Shown piece by piece: positions 1 to 9,350 of a stretch of 64,000 nucleotides of DNA. Origin of the DNA: Thermus sp. LT1-2-5 (lineage in GTDB: Bacteria; Deinococcota; Deinococci; Deinococcales; Thermaceae); contig NZ_BSRG01000005.1 in NCBI RefSeq assembly GCF_040363165.1, forward strand, positions 110,297 to 174,296, read 5' to 3'. The translations under genes and the position numbers were made by a program. The notes beneath the pieces were generated by a model. The model was not told the DNA's origin and did not search any database. It saw nothing but the letters and a program-made list of their open reading frames with translations. Within the stretch, counting starts at the first letter, position 1. Each line of letters opens with the position of its first letter.

Positions 1-541
1 CCGTGGCCAAAGCCCCAGCGAAGAGGGAGAGCTCGGGGTGGCTTCCGTGAAGGGCGTAGACCAGCAAGGCCCCCACCAGGGCGGCGGAGGCGTAGAGGTC
101 TCCGGCCCGGTAGAGGATCCCGGGCACCTCGCCGGAGAGCACATCCCGCAAGACCCCACCCCCCACCCCGGAAAGGGTCCCCGCCAAGGCCACCCCAAAA
201 GGCCCTAGGCCCGCCGCCAGCCCCCTTTCCGCCCCCAAGGCGGCAAAGAGGCCAAGGCCCAGGGTGTCCAGGTAGTAGATGGGCTTCTCCAGGGCCTGCA
301 CTCGAGGGTGGAAGCGGAAGACCAAAACCCCCACCCCCACCACGCTCCAAAGGAGAGGCTCGTTCTTGAGGGCGCTAGGGGGAAGGGCGCCCACCAGGAC
401 GTCGCGGATGGAGCCACCCCCCACCGCCGTCACCGTGGCCAGGACCAAGACCCCAAGGAGGTCAAACCCCTTTTCCACCCCCTTCAGGGCCCCGGTGGCG
501 GCGAAGACCAGGGTCCCAAGCCAAACCAGGGCCTCAACCAT
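1..541 (-). CDS. TRIC/UPF0126 family membrane protein (3' end outside window)
   Basis: The reading frame runs from an ATG at 541 to the window edge without a stop, giving about 180 residues of a family usually near 205, so only the extreme C-terminus is missing. Long hydrophobic segments repeat twice, each followed by a GGG-x-RDV motif (GGGSIRDVLVG and GGGVLRDVLSG), the signature of the UPF0126/trimeric intracellular cation channel family. Such proteins form trimeric inner-membrane cation channels; the ion carried here cannot be told from sequence. The start overlaps the ispF stop by 8 bp, so the two genes are probably cotranscribed and translationally coupled. The functional link to isoprenoid synthesis is unclear. 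Confidence 0.8.
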   Translation of the reverse strand, partial: MVEALVWLGTLVFAATGALKGVEKGFDLLGVLVLATVTAVGGGSIRDVLVGALPPSALKNEPLLWSVVGVGVLVFRFHPRVQALEKPIYYLDTLGLGLFAALGAERGLAAGLGPFGVALAGTLSGVGGGVLRDVLSGEVPGILYRAGDLYASAALVGALLVYALHGSHPELSLFAGALAT

Positions 542-992
542 CCAAAAGCACCAGGGCCCGGGCCTGGACGTGGGAGGGGGCCAGGCCCTCCGAGGTCTTG
601 AAGCTTAGGCCCACGCGGTCCGGGGGAAGCCCCAGGAGGCGGGCCAGGTTTTCCACCAAAGCCTGGCGGTGGGGGGAAAGCTTGGGCCGATCCAGGGTGA
701 GGACGAGGCTCACCTGGAGGAGCCGCCCCCCCAAGGCCTCCACCCGGGCCAGGGCCTCCCGCAAGAACGCCTCGCTCCTCGCCCCGCGCCAGCGGGGGTC
801 GGTATCGGGAAAGAGGAGGCCGATGTCCCCCAGGCCATAGGCGGCGAGGAGGGCGTCGGTGAGGGCGTGGAGGGCGGCGTCCCCGTCCGAGTGGGCCACC
901 GCCCCCACGGGGCTCGGCAGGGCGAGGCCGCAGAGGTAAAGGGGCCTTCCCTCGGCAAGAAGGTGGCTATCCTCCCCGTAGCCGATGCGCAT
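534..992 (-). CDS. ispF: 2-C-methyl-D-erythritol 2,4-cyclodiphosphate synthase IspF
   Basis: This 152-residue protein catalyses the cyclising step of the cytosolic MEP pathway, converting CDP-ME 2-phosphate to MEcPP and CMP. The N-terminus MRIGYGEDSHLL carries the metal ligands Asp8 and His10, and VAHSDGDAALH supplies His34 and His42, all at the positions known from the E. coli enzyme. The length is normal. The start follows a -10-like TAAAGT by only 6 nt, so the mRNA may be leaderless. It is divergent from the HD-domain gene with only 16 bp between the two start codons, and the TRIC-type gene follows with an 8 bp overlap. Confidence 0.95.
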   Translation of the reverse strand: MRIGYGEDSHLLAEGRPLYLCGLALPSPVGAVAHSDGDAALHALTDALLAAYGLGDIGLLFPDTDPRWRGARSEAFLREALARVEALGGRLLQVSLVLTLDRPKLSPHRQALVENLARLLGLPPDRVGLSFKTSEGLAPSHVQARALVLLDG

Positions 993-1008
993 GGCTATAC
1001 TTTAGGGC
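993..1008. promoter_or_regulatory. divergent overlapping -10 boxes, ispF / HD-domain gene
   Basis: The whole spacer is 16 bp. On the plus strand TATACT (996-1001) lies 7 nt before the ATG at 1009. On the minus strand TAAAGT (1004 to 999) lies 6 nt before the ispF ATG at 992. The two boxes overlap by three positions and neither gene has a ribosome binding site, so both transcripts are expected to be leaderless and the promoters may compete. Confidence 0.6.
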
Positions 1009-1560
1009 ATGCCGCGCTTCGAGGAAGCCCTGGCCCTCATGGAGGCCTGGACGGAAAGCCCGTCCTTGCGCCGGCACATGCGGGCGGTGGAGGTGGCCAT
1101 GCGGGCTTACGCCCGCCGCTTTGGGGAGGACGAGGAGCTTTGGGCCATGGCCGGGGTCCTCCACGACATGGACTACGAGAAGTACCCCGAGGCGCACCCC
1201 TACCGGGGGGTGGAGGAGCTTAGGCGCCTCGGTTACCCTGAGGAGGTCCTCAGGGCCATCCTGGCCCACGCCAGCTACACCGGGGTTCCCCGGGAAAGCC
1301 TCATGGCCAAGGCCCTCTTCGCCGTGGACGAGCTCACGGGCCTTATCGCCGCCGCGGTCTACGTGCGCCCGGACCGTTCCATCTTGGGCCTGGAGCTTTC
1401 CAGCCTGAAGAAGAAGTTCAAGGACAAGGCCTTCGCCAAGGGGGTGAACCGGGAGGAGATCCGGTTGGGGGCCGAGGAGCTAGGGGTGCCCTTGGACGAG
1501 CACCTGGCCTTTGTGCTCGAGGCCATGAAGCGGGAGGCCCACCTGCTAGGCCTCGCCTAG
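1009..1560 (+). CDS. HD-domain phosphohydrolase family protein
   Basis: A 183-residue soluble protein with the HD signature: His23, then the pair His52-Asp53 in VLHDMDYEK, a downstream LAHASYTG His and an Asp in FAVDELTGL. HD proteins are metal-dependent phosphohydrolases acting on nucleotides or phosphate esters; the substrate cannot be predicted. The ATG is 7 nt downstream of TATACT with no Shine-Dalgarno, pointing to a leaderless mRNA. The FUN14 gene follows directly after the stop and may be coupled to it. Confidence 0.85.
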   Translation: MPRFEEALALMEAWTESPSLRRHMRAVEVAMRAYARRFGEDEELWAMAGVLHDMDYEKYPEAHPYRGVEELRRLGYPEEVLRAILAHASYTGVPRESLMAKALFAVDELTGLIAAAVYVRPDRSILGLELSSLKKKFKDKAFAKGVNREEIRLGAEELGVPLDEHLAFVLEAMKREAHLLGLA

Positions 1561-1596
1561 TTGCCCCAAGGGCCTTGCCCCGCTAGGGTGGGAGGC

Positions 1597-1917
1597 GTGG
1601 AGCTTCCCGACCTTACCCCTTACCTTGGGCAGATGACCTTTGGCGGCCTGGCCGGCTATGCCGTGGGCTACGCTTTGAAGAAGGTGGGCCGCCTCCTCGC
1701 TTTGGCCCTAGGGCTTCTCTTCGTGGCCCTGCAGCTCCTCGCCCAGGCCGGCTACGTGGAGGTGGACTGGACCCGCATCCAGCGGGACGTGGAGCCTTTG
1801 CTCCAGCAGCCTGGCCTAAAGAGCCTCTGGGAGAGGCTCCTCGCCACCCTCACCTACAACCTGCCCTTTGGGGCAAGCTTTGTGGGGGGACTTATTCTAG
1901 GCCTCCGGGCCGGATGA
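1597..1917 (+). CDS. FUN14 family small membrane protein
   Basis: About 106 residues from a GTG at 1597 (VELPDLTPYLGQ). In-frame alternatives are GTG 1588 and TTG 1561, the latter abutting the previous stop. A glycine-rich first membrane segment (FGGLAGYAVGYALKKVGR), a second hydrophobic helix and a C-terminal glycine-rich segment match the FUN14 family. In bacteria these small proteins have no settled role; the mitochondrial relative FUNDC1 is a mitophagy receptor, a function that should not be carried over. It is probably coexpressed with the HD protein. The last 26 bp overlap the convergent cyclo-ligase gene. The start is uncertain. Confidence 0.75.
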   Translation: MELPDLTPYLGQMTFGGLAGYAVGYALKKVGRLLALALGLLFVALQLLAQAGYVEVDWTRIQRDVEPLLQQPGLKSLWERLLATLTYNLPFGASFVGGLILGLRAG

Positions 1918-2464
1918 GCCGCTGGGGCGTGGCGATGAGGTCCACCCGCCGTTCGGGGGGGACGGGGAGCCTGGGGTAGACCATCACCGGGTGGGCCAGG
2001 GTGGCGAAGGGGGCTTCCACCCGGAGCCAGGCCTGGGGAAAGCCGTAGCCCTTCCCCACCCAGCCCCCCTCCTCGTCCACGGCCACCGCCCCGATGAGGA
2101 CGAGGTCCAGGCTTTGCCCTTCCAGGCTCACGGGTATTCCGTAGCGGTAGGCCTCCCGCACCCGCTTGAGCCGCCTGGGGTCCAGGTCCTTGAGGAGCAA
2201 AAACTCCCCCGGCCGGTCGGGATGGGGAAGGAAAAGCTCTTTTCCCTGGCGCAAGGCCTCCTCCCTGAGGGGCTTGAGCACGGCGTCCATGCCGGCCAGG
2301 ATGCGCTTAGCCCCTTGAAACTCCGGGGTCTTGAGGAGGCGCTCCGCCGCTTTCCTGGCCCCCAGGAAGTTGGGGTGGTGGCCGTGGGGAGGGGTGGGGT
2401 GGAGGGCGAGGCCGAAGCGGGCCAGGGCGTTCCAGACTTCTTCCCGAAGCTCACCCAGGGTCAT
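1892..2464 (-). CDS. 5-formyltetrahydrofolate cyclo-ligase family protein
   Basis: A 190-residue protein resembling the methenyl-THF synthetase (5-FCL) fold. HPTPPHGHHPNFLGARKAAE near residue 25 resembles the N-terminal substrate-binding region of the MTHFS-domain subfamily, and the C-terminal half has the LVLIGAVAVDEEG-x-VGKGYGFP pattern in which cyclo-ligases have the ATP/substrate loop. The authentic enzyme converts 5-formyl-THF to 5,10-methenyl-THF at the cost of ATP. This subfamily is divergent, so activity is inferred rather than certain. It is convergent with FUN14 (26 bp overlap) and divergent from dnaE. Confidence 0.75.
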   Translation of the reverse strand: MTLGELREEVWNALARFGLALHPTPPHGHHPNFLGARKAAERLLKTPEFQGAKRILAGMDAVLKPLREEALRQGKELFLPHPDRPGEFLLLKDLDPRRLKRVREAYRYGIPVSLEGQSLDLVLIGAVAVDEEGGWVGKGYGFPQAWLRVEAPFATLAHPVMVYPRLPVPPERRVDLIATPQRLIRPGGLE

Positions 2465-2506
2465 CCTGAGCCCTCACTTTGACCGGGGTGGGAGGCGCCG
2501 TCAAGC

Positions 2507-2512
2507 TAAACT
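2507..2512 (+). promoter_or_regulatory. -10 box of leaderless dnaE promoter
   Basis: TAAACT lies exactly 7 nt upstream of the ATG at 2520 (spacer AGGGCCT), with no Shine-Dalgarno sequence. A TTGACC at 2479-2484 is 22 nt further upstream, too far for a standard -35. Confidence 0.55.
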
Positions 2513-2519
2513 AGGGCCT

Positions 2520-5500
2520 ATGGGCCGAAAGCTCCGCTTTGCCCACTTGCACCAGCACACCCAGTTCTCCCTTCTGGACGGGGCGGCCAAGCTTTCTGAC
2601 CTCCTCAAGTGGGTCAAGGAGGTTTCCCCCGAGGACCCCGCCTTGGCCATGACCGACCACGGCAACCTCTTTGGGGCGGTGGAGTTTTATAAAAAGGCCA
2701 CCTCCATGGGCGTGAAGCCCATCCTGGGATACGAGGCCTACGTGGCGGCGGAAAGCCGCTACGACCGTAAGCGGGGCAAGGGCCTGGATGGGGGTTACTT
2801 TCACCTCACCCTCCTCGCCAAGGACTTCAAGGGCTACCAGAACCTGGTGCGCCTGGCGAGCCGGGCCTACCTCGAGGGCTTCTACGAAAAGCCCCGCATC
2901 GACCGGGAGATCCTACGGGAGCACGCCGAGGGCCTCATCGCCCTTTCTGGGTGCTTGGGGGCGGAGATCCCCCAGTTCATCCTGCAAGACCGCCTGGACC
3001 TGGCGGAGGCCCGGCTCAACGAGTACCTCTCCATCTTCGGCGACCGCTTCTTCATCGAGATCCAAAACCACGGCCTTCCCGAGCAGCAAAAGGTCAACCA
3101 GGTCCTCAAGGAGTTCGCCCGCAAGTACGGCCTGGGCATGGTGGCCACCAACGACGGCCACTACGTGCGGAAGGAGGACGCCCGGGCCCACGAGGTGCTC
3201 CTGGCCATCCAGTCCAAGAGCACCCTGGACGACCCCGATCGCTGGCGCTTTCCCTGCGACGAGTTCTACGTGAAGACCCCGGAGGAGATGCGGGCCATGC
3301 TCCCCGAGGAGGAGTGGGGGGACGAGCCCTTTGACAACACGGTGGAGATCGCCCGCCTGTGCAACGTGGACCTCCCCATCGGGGACAAGATGGTCTACCG
3401 CATTCCCCGCTTCCCCCTCCCCGAGGGGCGCACGGAGGCCCAGTACCTGATGGAGCTCACCCTAAAGGGCCTCCTTGACCGCTACCCCGACCGCATCACC
3501 CCGGAGGTTTACCGGGAGCTCTTCCGCCGCCTGGGGAAGATCCCGCCCCACGGGGACGGCAAGGCCTTGGCCGAGGCCTTGGCCCAAGTGGAGAAGGAGG
3601 CCTGGGAAAGGCTCATGGCCGAGCTTCCCCCCTTGGAGGGGGTGCGGGAGTGGACGGCGGAGGCCATCCTGCACCGGGCCCTTTACGAGCTTTCCGTGAT
3701 TGAGCGCATGGGCTTTCCCGGGTACTTCCTCATCGTGCAGGACTACATCAACTGGGCCAAGGAGCACCGGGTTTCCGTGGGCCCTGGGCGGGGAAGCGCG
3801 GCGGGGAGCCTGGTGGCCTACGCCGTGGGCATCACCAACATCGACCCCCTGCGCTTTGGCCTCCTCTTTGAGCGCTTCTTGAACCCCGAGCGGGTGTCCA
3901 TGCCGGACATCGACACGGACTTCTCCGACCGCAAGCGGGACCAGGTGATCCAGTACGTGCGGGAGCGGTACGGGGAGGACAAGGTGGCCCAGATCGGCAC
4001 CTTCGGGAGCCTGGCCTCCAAGGCCGCCTTGAAGGATGTGGCCCGGGTCTACGGCATCCCCCACAAGAAGGCGGAGGAGCTGGCCAAGCTCATCCCCGTG
4101 CAGTTCGGCAAGCCCAAGCCCTTGGCCGAGGCCATCCAGGTGGTGCCGGAGCTGAAGGCGGAGATGGAGAAGGACCCCAAGGTGCGGGAGGTCATAGAGG
4201 TGGCCATGCGCCTCGAGGGCCTAAACCGCCACGCCTCCGTGCACGCCGCCGGGGTGGTGATCGCCGCCGAGCCCCTCACCGACCTCGTCCCCCTCATGCG
4301 GGACCAGGAGGGCCGCCCCGTCACCCAGTACGACATGGGGGCGGTGGAGGCCTTGGGCCTCTTGAAGATGGACTTCCTTGGCCTCCGCACCCTTACCTTT
4401 TTGGAGGAGGCCAAGCGGATCGTGGAGGAGTCCAAGGGGGTGGTCCTGGACTACGATCGGCTTCCCCTGGACGACCCCAAGACCTTTGAGCTCCTCGCCC
4501 GGGGGGAGACCAAGGGGGTGTTCCAACTGGAGTCGGGGGGCATGACGGCCACGGTGCGGGGGCTCAAGCCCAGGCGGGTGGAGGACATCATCGCCTTGGT
4601 TTCCCTCTACCGCCCCGGGCCCATGGAGCACATCCCCACCTACATCCGCCGCCACCACGGCCAGGAGCCCGTGAGCTACGCCGAGTTCCCCCATGCGGAG
4701 AAGTACCTGAGGCCCATCCTGGACGAAACCTACGGCATCCCCGTCTACCAGGAGCAGATCATGCAGATCGCCTCGGCGGTGGCGGGGTATTCCCTGGGGG
4801 AGGCGGACCTGCTCAGGAGGGCAATGGGCAAAAAGAAGGTGGAGGAAATGCAAAAACACCGGGAGCGCTTCGTGCGGGGGGCCAAGGAGCGGGGCGTTCC
4901 GGAGGAGGAGGCCAATCGGCTTTTCGATATGCTGGAGGCCTTCGCCAACTACGGCTTCAACAAGAGCCATGCCGCCGCCTACAGCCTCCTCTCCTACCAG
5001 ACCGCCTACGTGAAGGCCCACTACCCCGTGGAGTTCATGGCCGCCCTCCTCAGCGTGGAGCGCCACGACTCGGACAAGGTGGCGGAGTACATAAGGGATG
5101 CCCGGGCCATGGGCATTCCCGTCCTGCCCCCGGACATCAACCGCTCCGGCTTTGACTTCAAGGTGGTGGGGGAGGAGATCCTCTTCGGCCTCTCTGCGGT
5201 GAAGAACGTGGGGGAGGCGGCGGCGGAGGCCATCCTTAGGGAGAGGGAGCAGGGTGGGCCGTTCAAGAGCCTGGGGGACTTCCTGAAGCGCCTGGACGAG
5301 AAGGTGGTCAATAAGCGCACCCTCGAGTCCCTCATCAAGGCGGGGGCCTTCGACGCCTTTGGGGACCGGGCGCGGCTCCTCGCCTCCTTAGAGCCCCTCC
5401 TGCGCTGGGCGGCGGAGAGCCGGGAGCGGGCCCGTTCGGGGATGATGGGCCTCTTTGCCGAGGTGGAGGAGCCCCCTTTGGTGGAGGCCGAGCCCCTGGA

Positions 5501-6188
5501 CGAGATCACCCGGCTCCGCTACGAGAAGGAGGCCCTGGGCATCTACGTTTCTGGCCACCCCGTCCTCCGTTACCCCGGGCTTAAGGAAGCGGCGAGCTGC
5601 GCCTTGGAGGAGCTGGAGGAGTTCGTGCGGGGGCTACCGCCCCGGTCCCGGGTCCTCCTTGCGGGCATGGTGGAGGAGGTGGTGCGCAAGCCCACCAAGA
5701 GCGGGGGGATGATGGCCCGCTTCACCCTTTCCGACGAGACGGGGGCCCTGGAGGTGGTGGCCTTCGGCCGGGCCTACGAGGGGGTTTCCCCCAAGCTCAA
5801 GGAGGACACGCCCCTTCTGGTCCTGGCGGAGGTGGAGCGGGAGGAGGGGGGGCTCAGGGTCATCGCCCAAGGGGTCTGGACCCACGAGGAGGTGGCGGAG
5901 GCGCCCAAGGCGGTGGAGGTGGAGGTGGACCACGCCCTTTTGGACGAGAAGGGGGTGGCCCTCTTCAAAAGCCTTCTAGACGAGCACCCTGGGGCCCTTC
6001 CCCTCTATGTCCGGGTGCAGGGTCCCTTTGGCGAGGCCCTTTTTGCCCTGCGGGAGGCCCGGGTGGCGGAGGAGGCCCGCTTGGCCCTCGAGGCCGAAGG
6101 CTTCCGCGCCTACCTGGTGCCCGACCGGGAGGCCTTCCTCCAGGGGAACGGGGGGAATGGGGCCAAGGAGGAGGCGGTGCCCTTCTAA
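2520..6188 (+). CDS. dnaE: DNA polymerase III alpha subunit
   Basis: This is the replicative polymerase of 1222 residues, the size of Taq DnaE. The ATG at 2520 (MGRKLRFAHLHQH) fits the family N-terminus and a leaderless -10 box; the frame is open upstream to 2331 but that part lacks homology. The N-terminal PHP domain (about 1-280) has HLHQHTQFSLLDG and MTDHGNLFGAVEF motifs. The polymerase palm contains PDIDTDFSD with Asp463 and Asp465, the same numbering as Taq. Further on come the fingers, a helix-hairpin-helix region (FGLSAVKNVGEAAA) and an OB fold near 1000-1100 (VLLAGMVEEVVRKPTKSGG). No intein interrupts the active-site motifs. It ends at a terminator shared with groL. Confidence 0.98.
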   Translation: MGRKLRFAHLHQHTQFSLLDGAAKLSDLLKWVKEVSPEDPALAMTDHGNLFGAVEFYKKATSMGVKPILGYEAYVAAESRYDRKRGKGLDGGYFHLTLLAKDFKGYQNLVRLASRAYLEGFYEKPRIDREILREHAEGLIALSGCLGAEIPQFILQDRLDLAEARLNEYLSIFGDRFFIEIQNHGLPEQQKVNQVLKEFARKYGLGMVATNDGHYVRKEDARAHEVLLAIQSKSTLDDPDRWRFPCDEFYVKTPEEMRAMLPEEEWGDEPFDNTVEIARLCNVDLPIGDKMVYRIPRFPLPEGRTEAQYLMELTLKGLLDRYPDRITPEVYRELFRRLGKIPPHGDGKALAEALAQVEKEAWERLMAELPPLEGVREWTAEAILHRALYELSVIERMGFPGYFLIVQDYINWAKEHRVSVGPGRGSAAGSLVAYAVGITNIDPLRFGLLFERFLNPERVSMPDIDTDFSDRKRDQVIQYVRERYGEDKVAQIGTFGSLASKAALKDVARVYGIPHKKAEELAKLIPVQFGKPKPLAEAIQVVPELKAEMEKDPKVREVIEVAMRLEGLNRHASVHAAGVVIAAEPLTDLVPLMRDQEGRPVTQYDMGAVEALGLLKMDFLGLRTLTFLEEAKRIVEESKGVVLDYDRLPLDDPKTFELLARGETKGVFQLESGGMTATVRGLKPRRVEDIIALVSLYRPGPMEHIPTYIRRHHGQEPVSYAEFPHAEKYLRPILDETYGIPVYQEQIMQIASAVAGYSLGEADLLRRAMGKKKVEEMQKHRERFVRGAKERGVPEEEANRLFDMLEAFANYGFNKSHAAAYSLLSYQTAYVKAHYPVEFMAALLSVERHDSDKVAEYIRDARAMGIPVLPPDINRSGFDFKVVGEEILFGLSAVKNVGEAAAEAILREREQGGPFKSLGDFLKRLDEKVVNKRTLESLIKAGAFDAFGDRARLLASLEPLLRWAAESRERARSGMMGLFAEVEEPPLVEAEPLDEITRLRYEKEALGIYVSGHPVLRYPGLKEAASCALEELEEFVRGLPPRSRVLLAGMVEEVVRKPTKSGGMMARFTLSDETGALEVVAFGRAYEGVSPKLKEDTPLLVLAEVEREEGGLRVIAQGVWTHEEVAEAPKAVEVEVDHALLDEKGVALFKSLLDEHPGALPLYVRVQGPFGEALFALREARVAEEARLALEAEGFRAYLVPDREAFLQGNGGNGAKEEAVPF

Positions 6189-6196
6189 AGGAAAAA

Positions 6197-6217
6197 GGGC
6201 CGGGTAAAACCCGGCCC
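6197..6217. terminator. bidirectional terminator between dnaE and groL
   Basis: A 9-bp perfect stem GGGCCGGGT / ACCCGGCCC with a three-base loop lies between the convergent stops. Reading on the minus strand it is followed by TTTTTCC, a good intrinsic terminator for groL; on the plus strand the U-tract is weak (TTCGCCTT). Confidence 0.75.
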
Positions 6218-6231
6218 TTCGCCTTAGGCGC

Positions 6232-7866
<1,635 letters not shown>

Positions 7867-7874
7867 TCACCTCC

Positions 7875-8180
7875 TTACTGCAGAACCGCCAAAAGGTCGC
7901 GCTCGGAGAGGATCACGTACTCCTCGCCGTCAATCTCGATCTCGGTGCCGCCGTACTTGGCGAAGACCACGATGTCCCCCTCCTTGACCTCGAGGGGCAC
8001 CTTCTGGCCGTTGTCCAAGATGCGGCCCGAGCCCACCGCGATCACCTTGCCCTTCTGGGGCTTCTCCTTGGCGGTGTCGGGGAGCACGATGCCGCCCTTG
8101 GTCTTGGGCTCCTCCTCAATCCGCTTCACCACAACCCGATCGCCTAGGGGTTTAATCACGGTCTTCACCTCCGCAGCCAT
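7875..8180 (-). CDS. groS: 10 kDa co-chaperonin GroES
   Basis: The lid of the chaperonin, 101 residues starting at [16 protein letters not shown]. An in-frame ATG two codons upstream (8186) is possible, but the start at 8180 gives the usual Thermus length. The mobile loop [16 protein letters not shown] contacts GroEL, and GDRVVVK and [13 protein letters not shown] are family signatures. It is the first gene of groSL, preceded by a GGGGAG ribosome binding site, a CIRCE-like inverted repeat and a consensus sigma-A promoter. Confidence 0.98.
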   Translation of the reverse strand: MAAEVKTVIKPLGDRVVVKRIEEEPKTKGGIVLPDTAKEKPQKGKVIAVGSGRILDNGQKVPLEVKEGDIVVFAKYGGTEIEIDGEEYVILSERDLLAVLQ

Positions 8181-8193
8181 CTTCACTCCCCCC

Positions 8194-8222
8194 TTTGACG
8201 CTCAAAGGCCGAGAGTGTCAAA
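8194..8222 (-). promoter_or_regulatory. CIRCE-like operator in the groSL leader
   Basis: TTTGACGCTC-N9-GAGTGTCAAA (plus-strand reading) is a 10-bp inverted repeat with one mismatch and a 9-nt spacer. CIRCE, the HrcA operator, is TTAGCACTC-N9-GAGTGCTAA, so spacer length and GAGTG core agree while the outer bases differ. It covers roughly +4 to +32 of the predicted transcript, the usual CIRCE position. HrcA as the binding protein is an inference; hrcA is not in this window. Confidence 0.65.
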
Positions 8223-8231
8223 CCAAGGGTC

Positions 8232-8260
8232 ATTATTTTGCCCCCGCCTCCTTTTGTCAA
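8232..8260 (-). promoter_or_regulatory. groSL promoter (TTGACA-N17-AATAAT)
   Basis: On the minus strand a perfect -35 TTGACA (8260 to 8255) is separated by exactly 17 nt from AATAAT (8237 to 8232). It is the strongest housekeeping-type promoter in the window and lies directly upstream of the CIRCE-like repeat. Confidence 0.85.
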
Positions 8261-8277
8261 GGGGGTTGAGGGGGGGC

Positions 8278-8530
8278 TTATAAACGAAGGGGCTCGTCCC
8301 CCCGCACCACCCGGAGCTCCAGGCGGTGGGCGGCCAGCACCCCCCTAAGGGCCAGGGCGCGGAGGAGCCCGGGGGTGCGGCCCCGCGCCGGGCGGCCCTT
8401 TTCCCCGGGGAAGAGGAAGTAGCCCTCGGGCAGAAGGAGGAGGACCCCTTTCCGGGCCTGCCTCGCCCCCAGGAGGGCGGCCTTTAAAAAGGCCTCTTCC
8501 GCTCCTTGGGTAAGGAGAGGTAGGTGCTCC
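8278..8530 (-). pseudogene. out-of-frame C-terminus of the DUF58 gene
   Basis: The open frame of the DUF58 gene stops at 8484, but in the -1 frame coding-quality sequence continues past it (HLPLLTQGAEEAFLKAALL, then GVLLLLPEGYFLFPGE) to a TAA at 8278. This looks like the natural end of the protein. The frames would join near 8529-8546, where runs of five C, five G and six G occur on the plus strand, so a one-base indel in a homopolymer (real mutation or sequencing error) explains the break. The repaired protein would be about 357 residues. Confidence 0.65.
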
Positions 8531-9350
8531 CCCAGGGGGCGGGGGGTGGAAGGGCGGGGCCGGGGGTGGGGGCCAGGCGGGCCAGGAGGGAAAGGGCACG
8601 CTCCAGGTGGGCCCTTCCCCGGCCCAGGGGCAGGACTTCTCCGGCGGAAAGGCCAAAGCGCTCTCCCCGGGCCTCCGCTTGGAGGAGGAGCCAGGCGGCG
8701 AGGCTCGTTGCGTGGTCCAGGTAGCTGGGGTGGAGGCTTTGGGTGTCTATGTGGAGGAAGAGGCTACCGAGAAGGGTTTTCTCCACCTCCCGCACCACGG
8801 GGTAGCCCAGGCGGGCGCTGGCCTTGCGGGCGAGGAGCCTGGGGGTGTCCCCTGGGGTGAAGGGGCGGAGGCCCTTGGCCTCCAGGGGGTCGGGAAGGCC
8901 AAAGGTGGCCGGCAGGCCTTCCGCATAGAAGCTTGGGGCGGGCCGGTAGGGGGGAAGGGCCCGGAGGGAGGGGTAGACCAGGACGTGGCCCGCTTCCAGG
9001 ACAAGGACCCTTTTTCCAAACCCCAAGGGACTTTGGAGCCCTAAGGAGAGGCGTAGGGGGTGTAGGCCCCGCCGGCGGTAGGCGTAACCGAGGGGCAAGA
9101 CGAGGCGCAACCGCCCCCAGGCCACCCCGGAAAGGGCCCTGGGGGCCAGGCCTAAGGGGGCGGAGGGAAGGGCCTCGAGGCGGAAAAGGAGGGGCAAGGG
9201 GCTAAAAAGCGCCACCGCTACCCGGCCCTCCCCCCGTTGCCCGGGAAAGCCCGGGGGAAAACCGTGGGCGTGAACCCGGACCCGGGCGAGGTGGGGAGCC
9301 CAGTAGAGGAGGGAAAGGAGGCCTAGGGCCAAAAGCCCGAGCAGGCTCAC
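8484..9350 (-). CDS. DUF58 domain protein, apparently frameshifted
   Basis: As read, 288 residues: two N-terminal hydrophobic stretches, a beta-rich middle region, then the DUF58 core with GLRPFTPGDTPRLLARKASARL (here RxFxxGD followed by W/R-K-x-SAR), typical of the family found beside MoxR ATPases. These proteins are thought to be membrane-bound chaperone or vWA-like partners of MoxR AAA proteins; no enzymatic reaction is known. It overlaps the moxR gene by 4 bp. The C-terminal part beyond residue about 275 is out of frame (see the neighbouring entry at 8278-8530), so the product may be truncated. Confidence 0.75.
   Translation of the reverse strand: MSLLGLLALGLLSLLYWAPHLARVRVHAHGFPPGFPGQRGEGRVAVALFSPLPLLFRLEALPSAPLGLAPRALSGVAWGRLRLVLPLGYAYRRRGLHPLRLSLGLQSPLGFGKRVLVLEAGHVLVYPSLRALPPYRPAPSFYAEGLPATFGLPDPLEAKGLRPFTPGDTPRLLARKASARLGYPVVREVEKTLLGSLFLHIDTQSLHPSYLDHATSLAAWLLLQAEARGERFGLSAGEVLPLGRGRAHLERALSLLARLAPTPGPALPPPAPWGSTYLSLPKERKRPF

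Noticed and set aside
2331..2519. Upstream extension of the dnaE frame
   Set aside because: The extra 63 codons overlap the opposite cyclo-ligase gene and lack homology; ATG 2520 has the family N-terminus and a -10 box at 7 nt.
8480..8500. Programmed -1 frameshift at the CCTTTTTAAA stretch in the DUF58 gene
   Set aside because: The run of T before the stop looks slippery, but the -1 frame already reads better for about 15 codons upstream, so an indel near 8529-8546 explains the data more simply.
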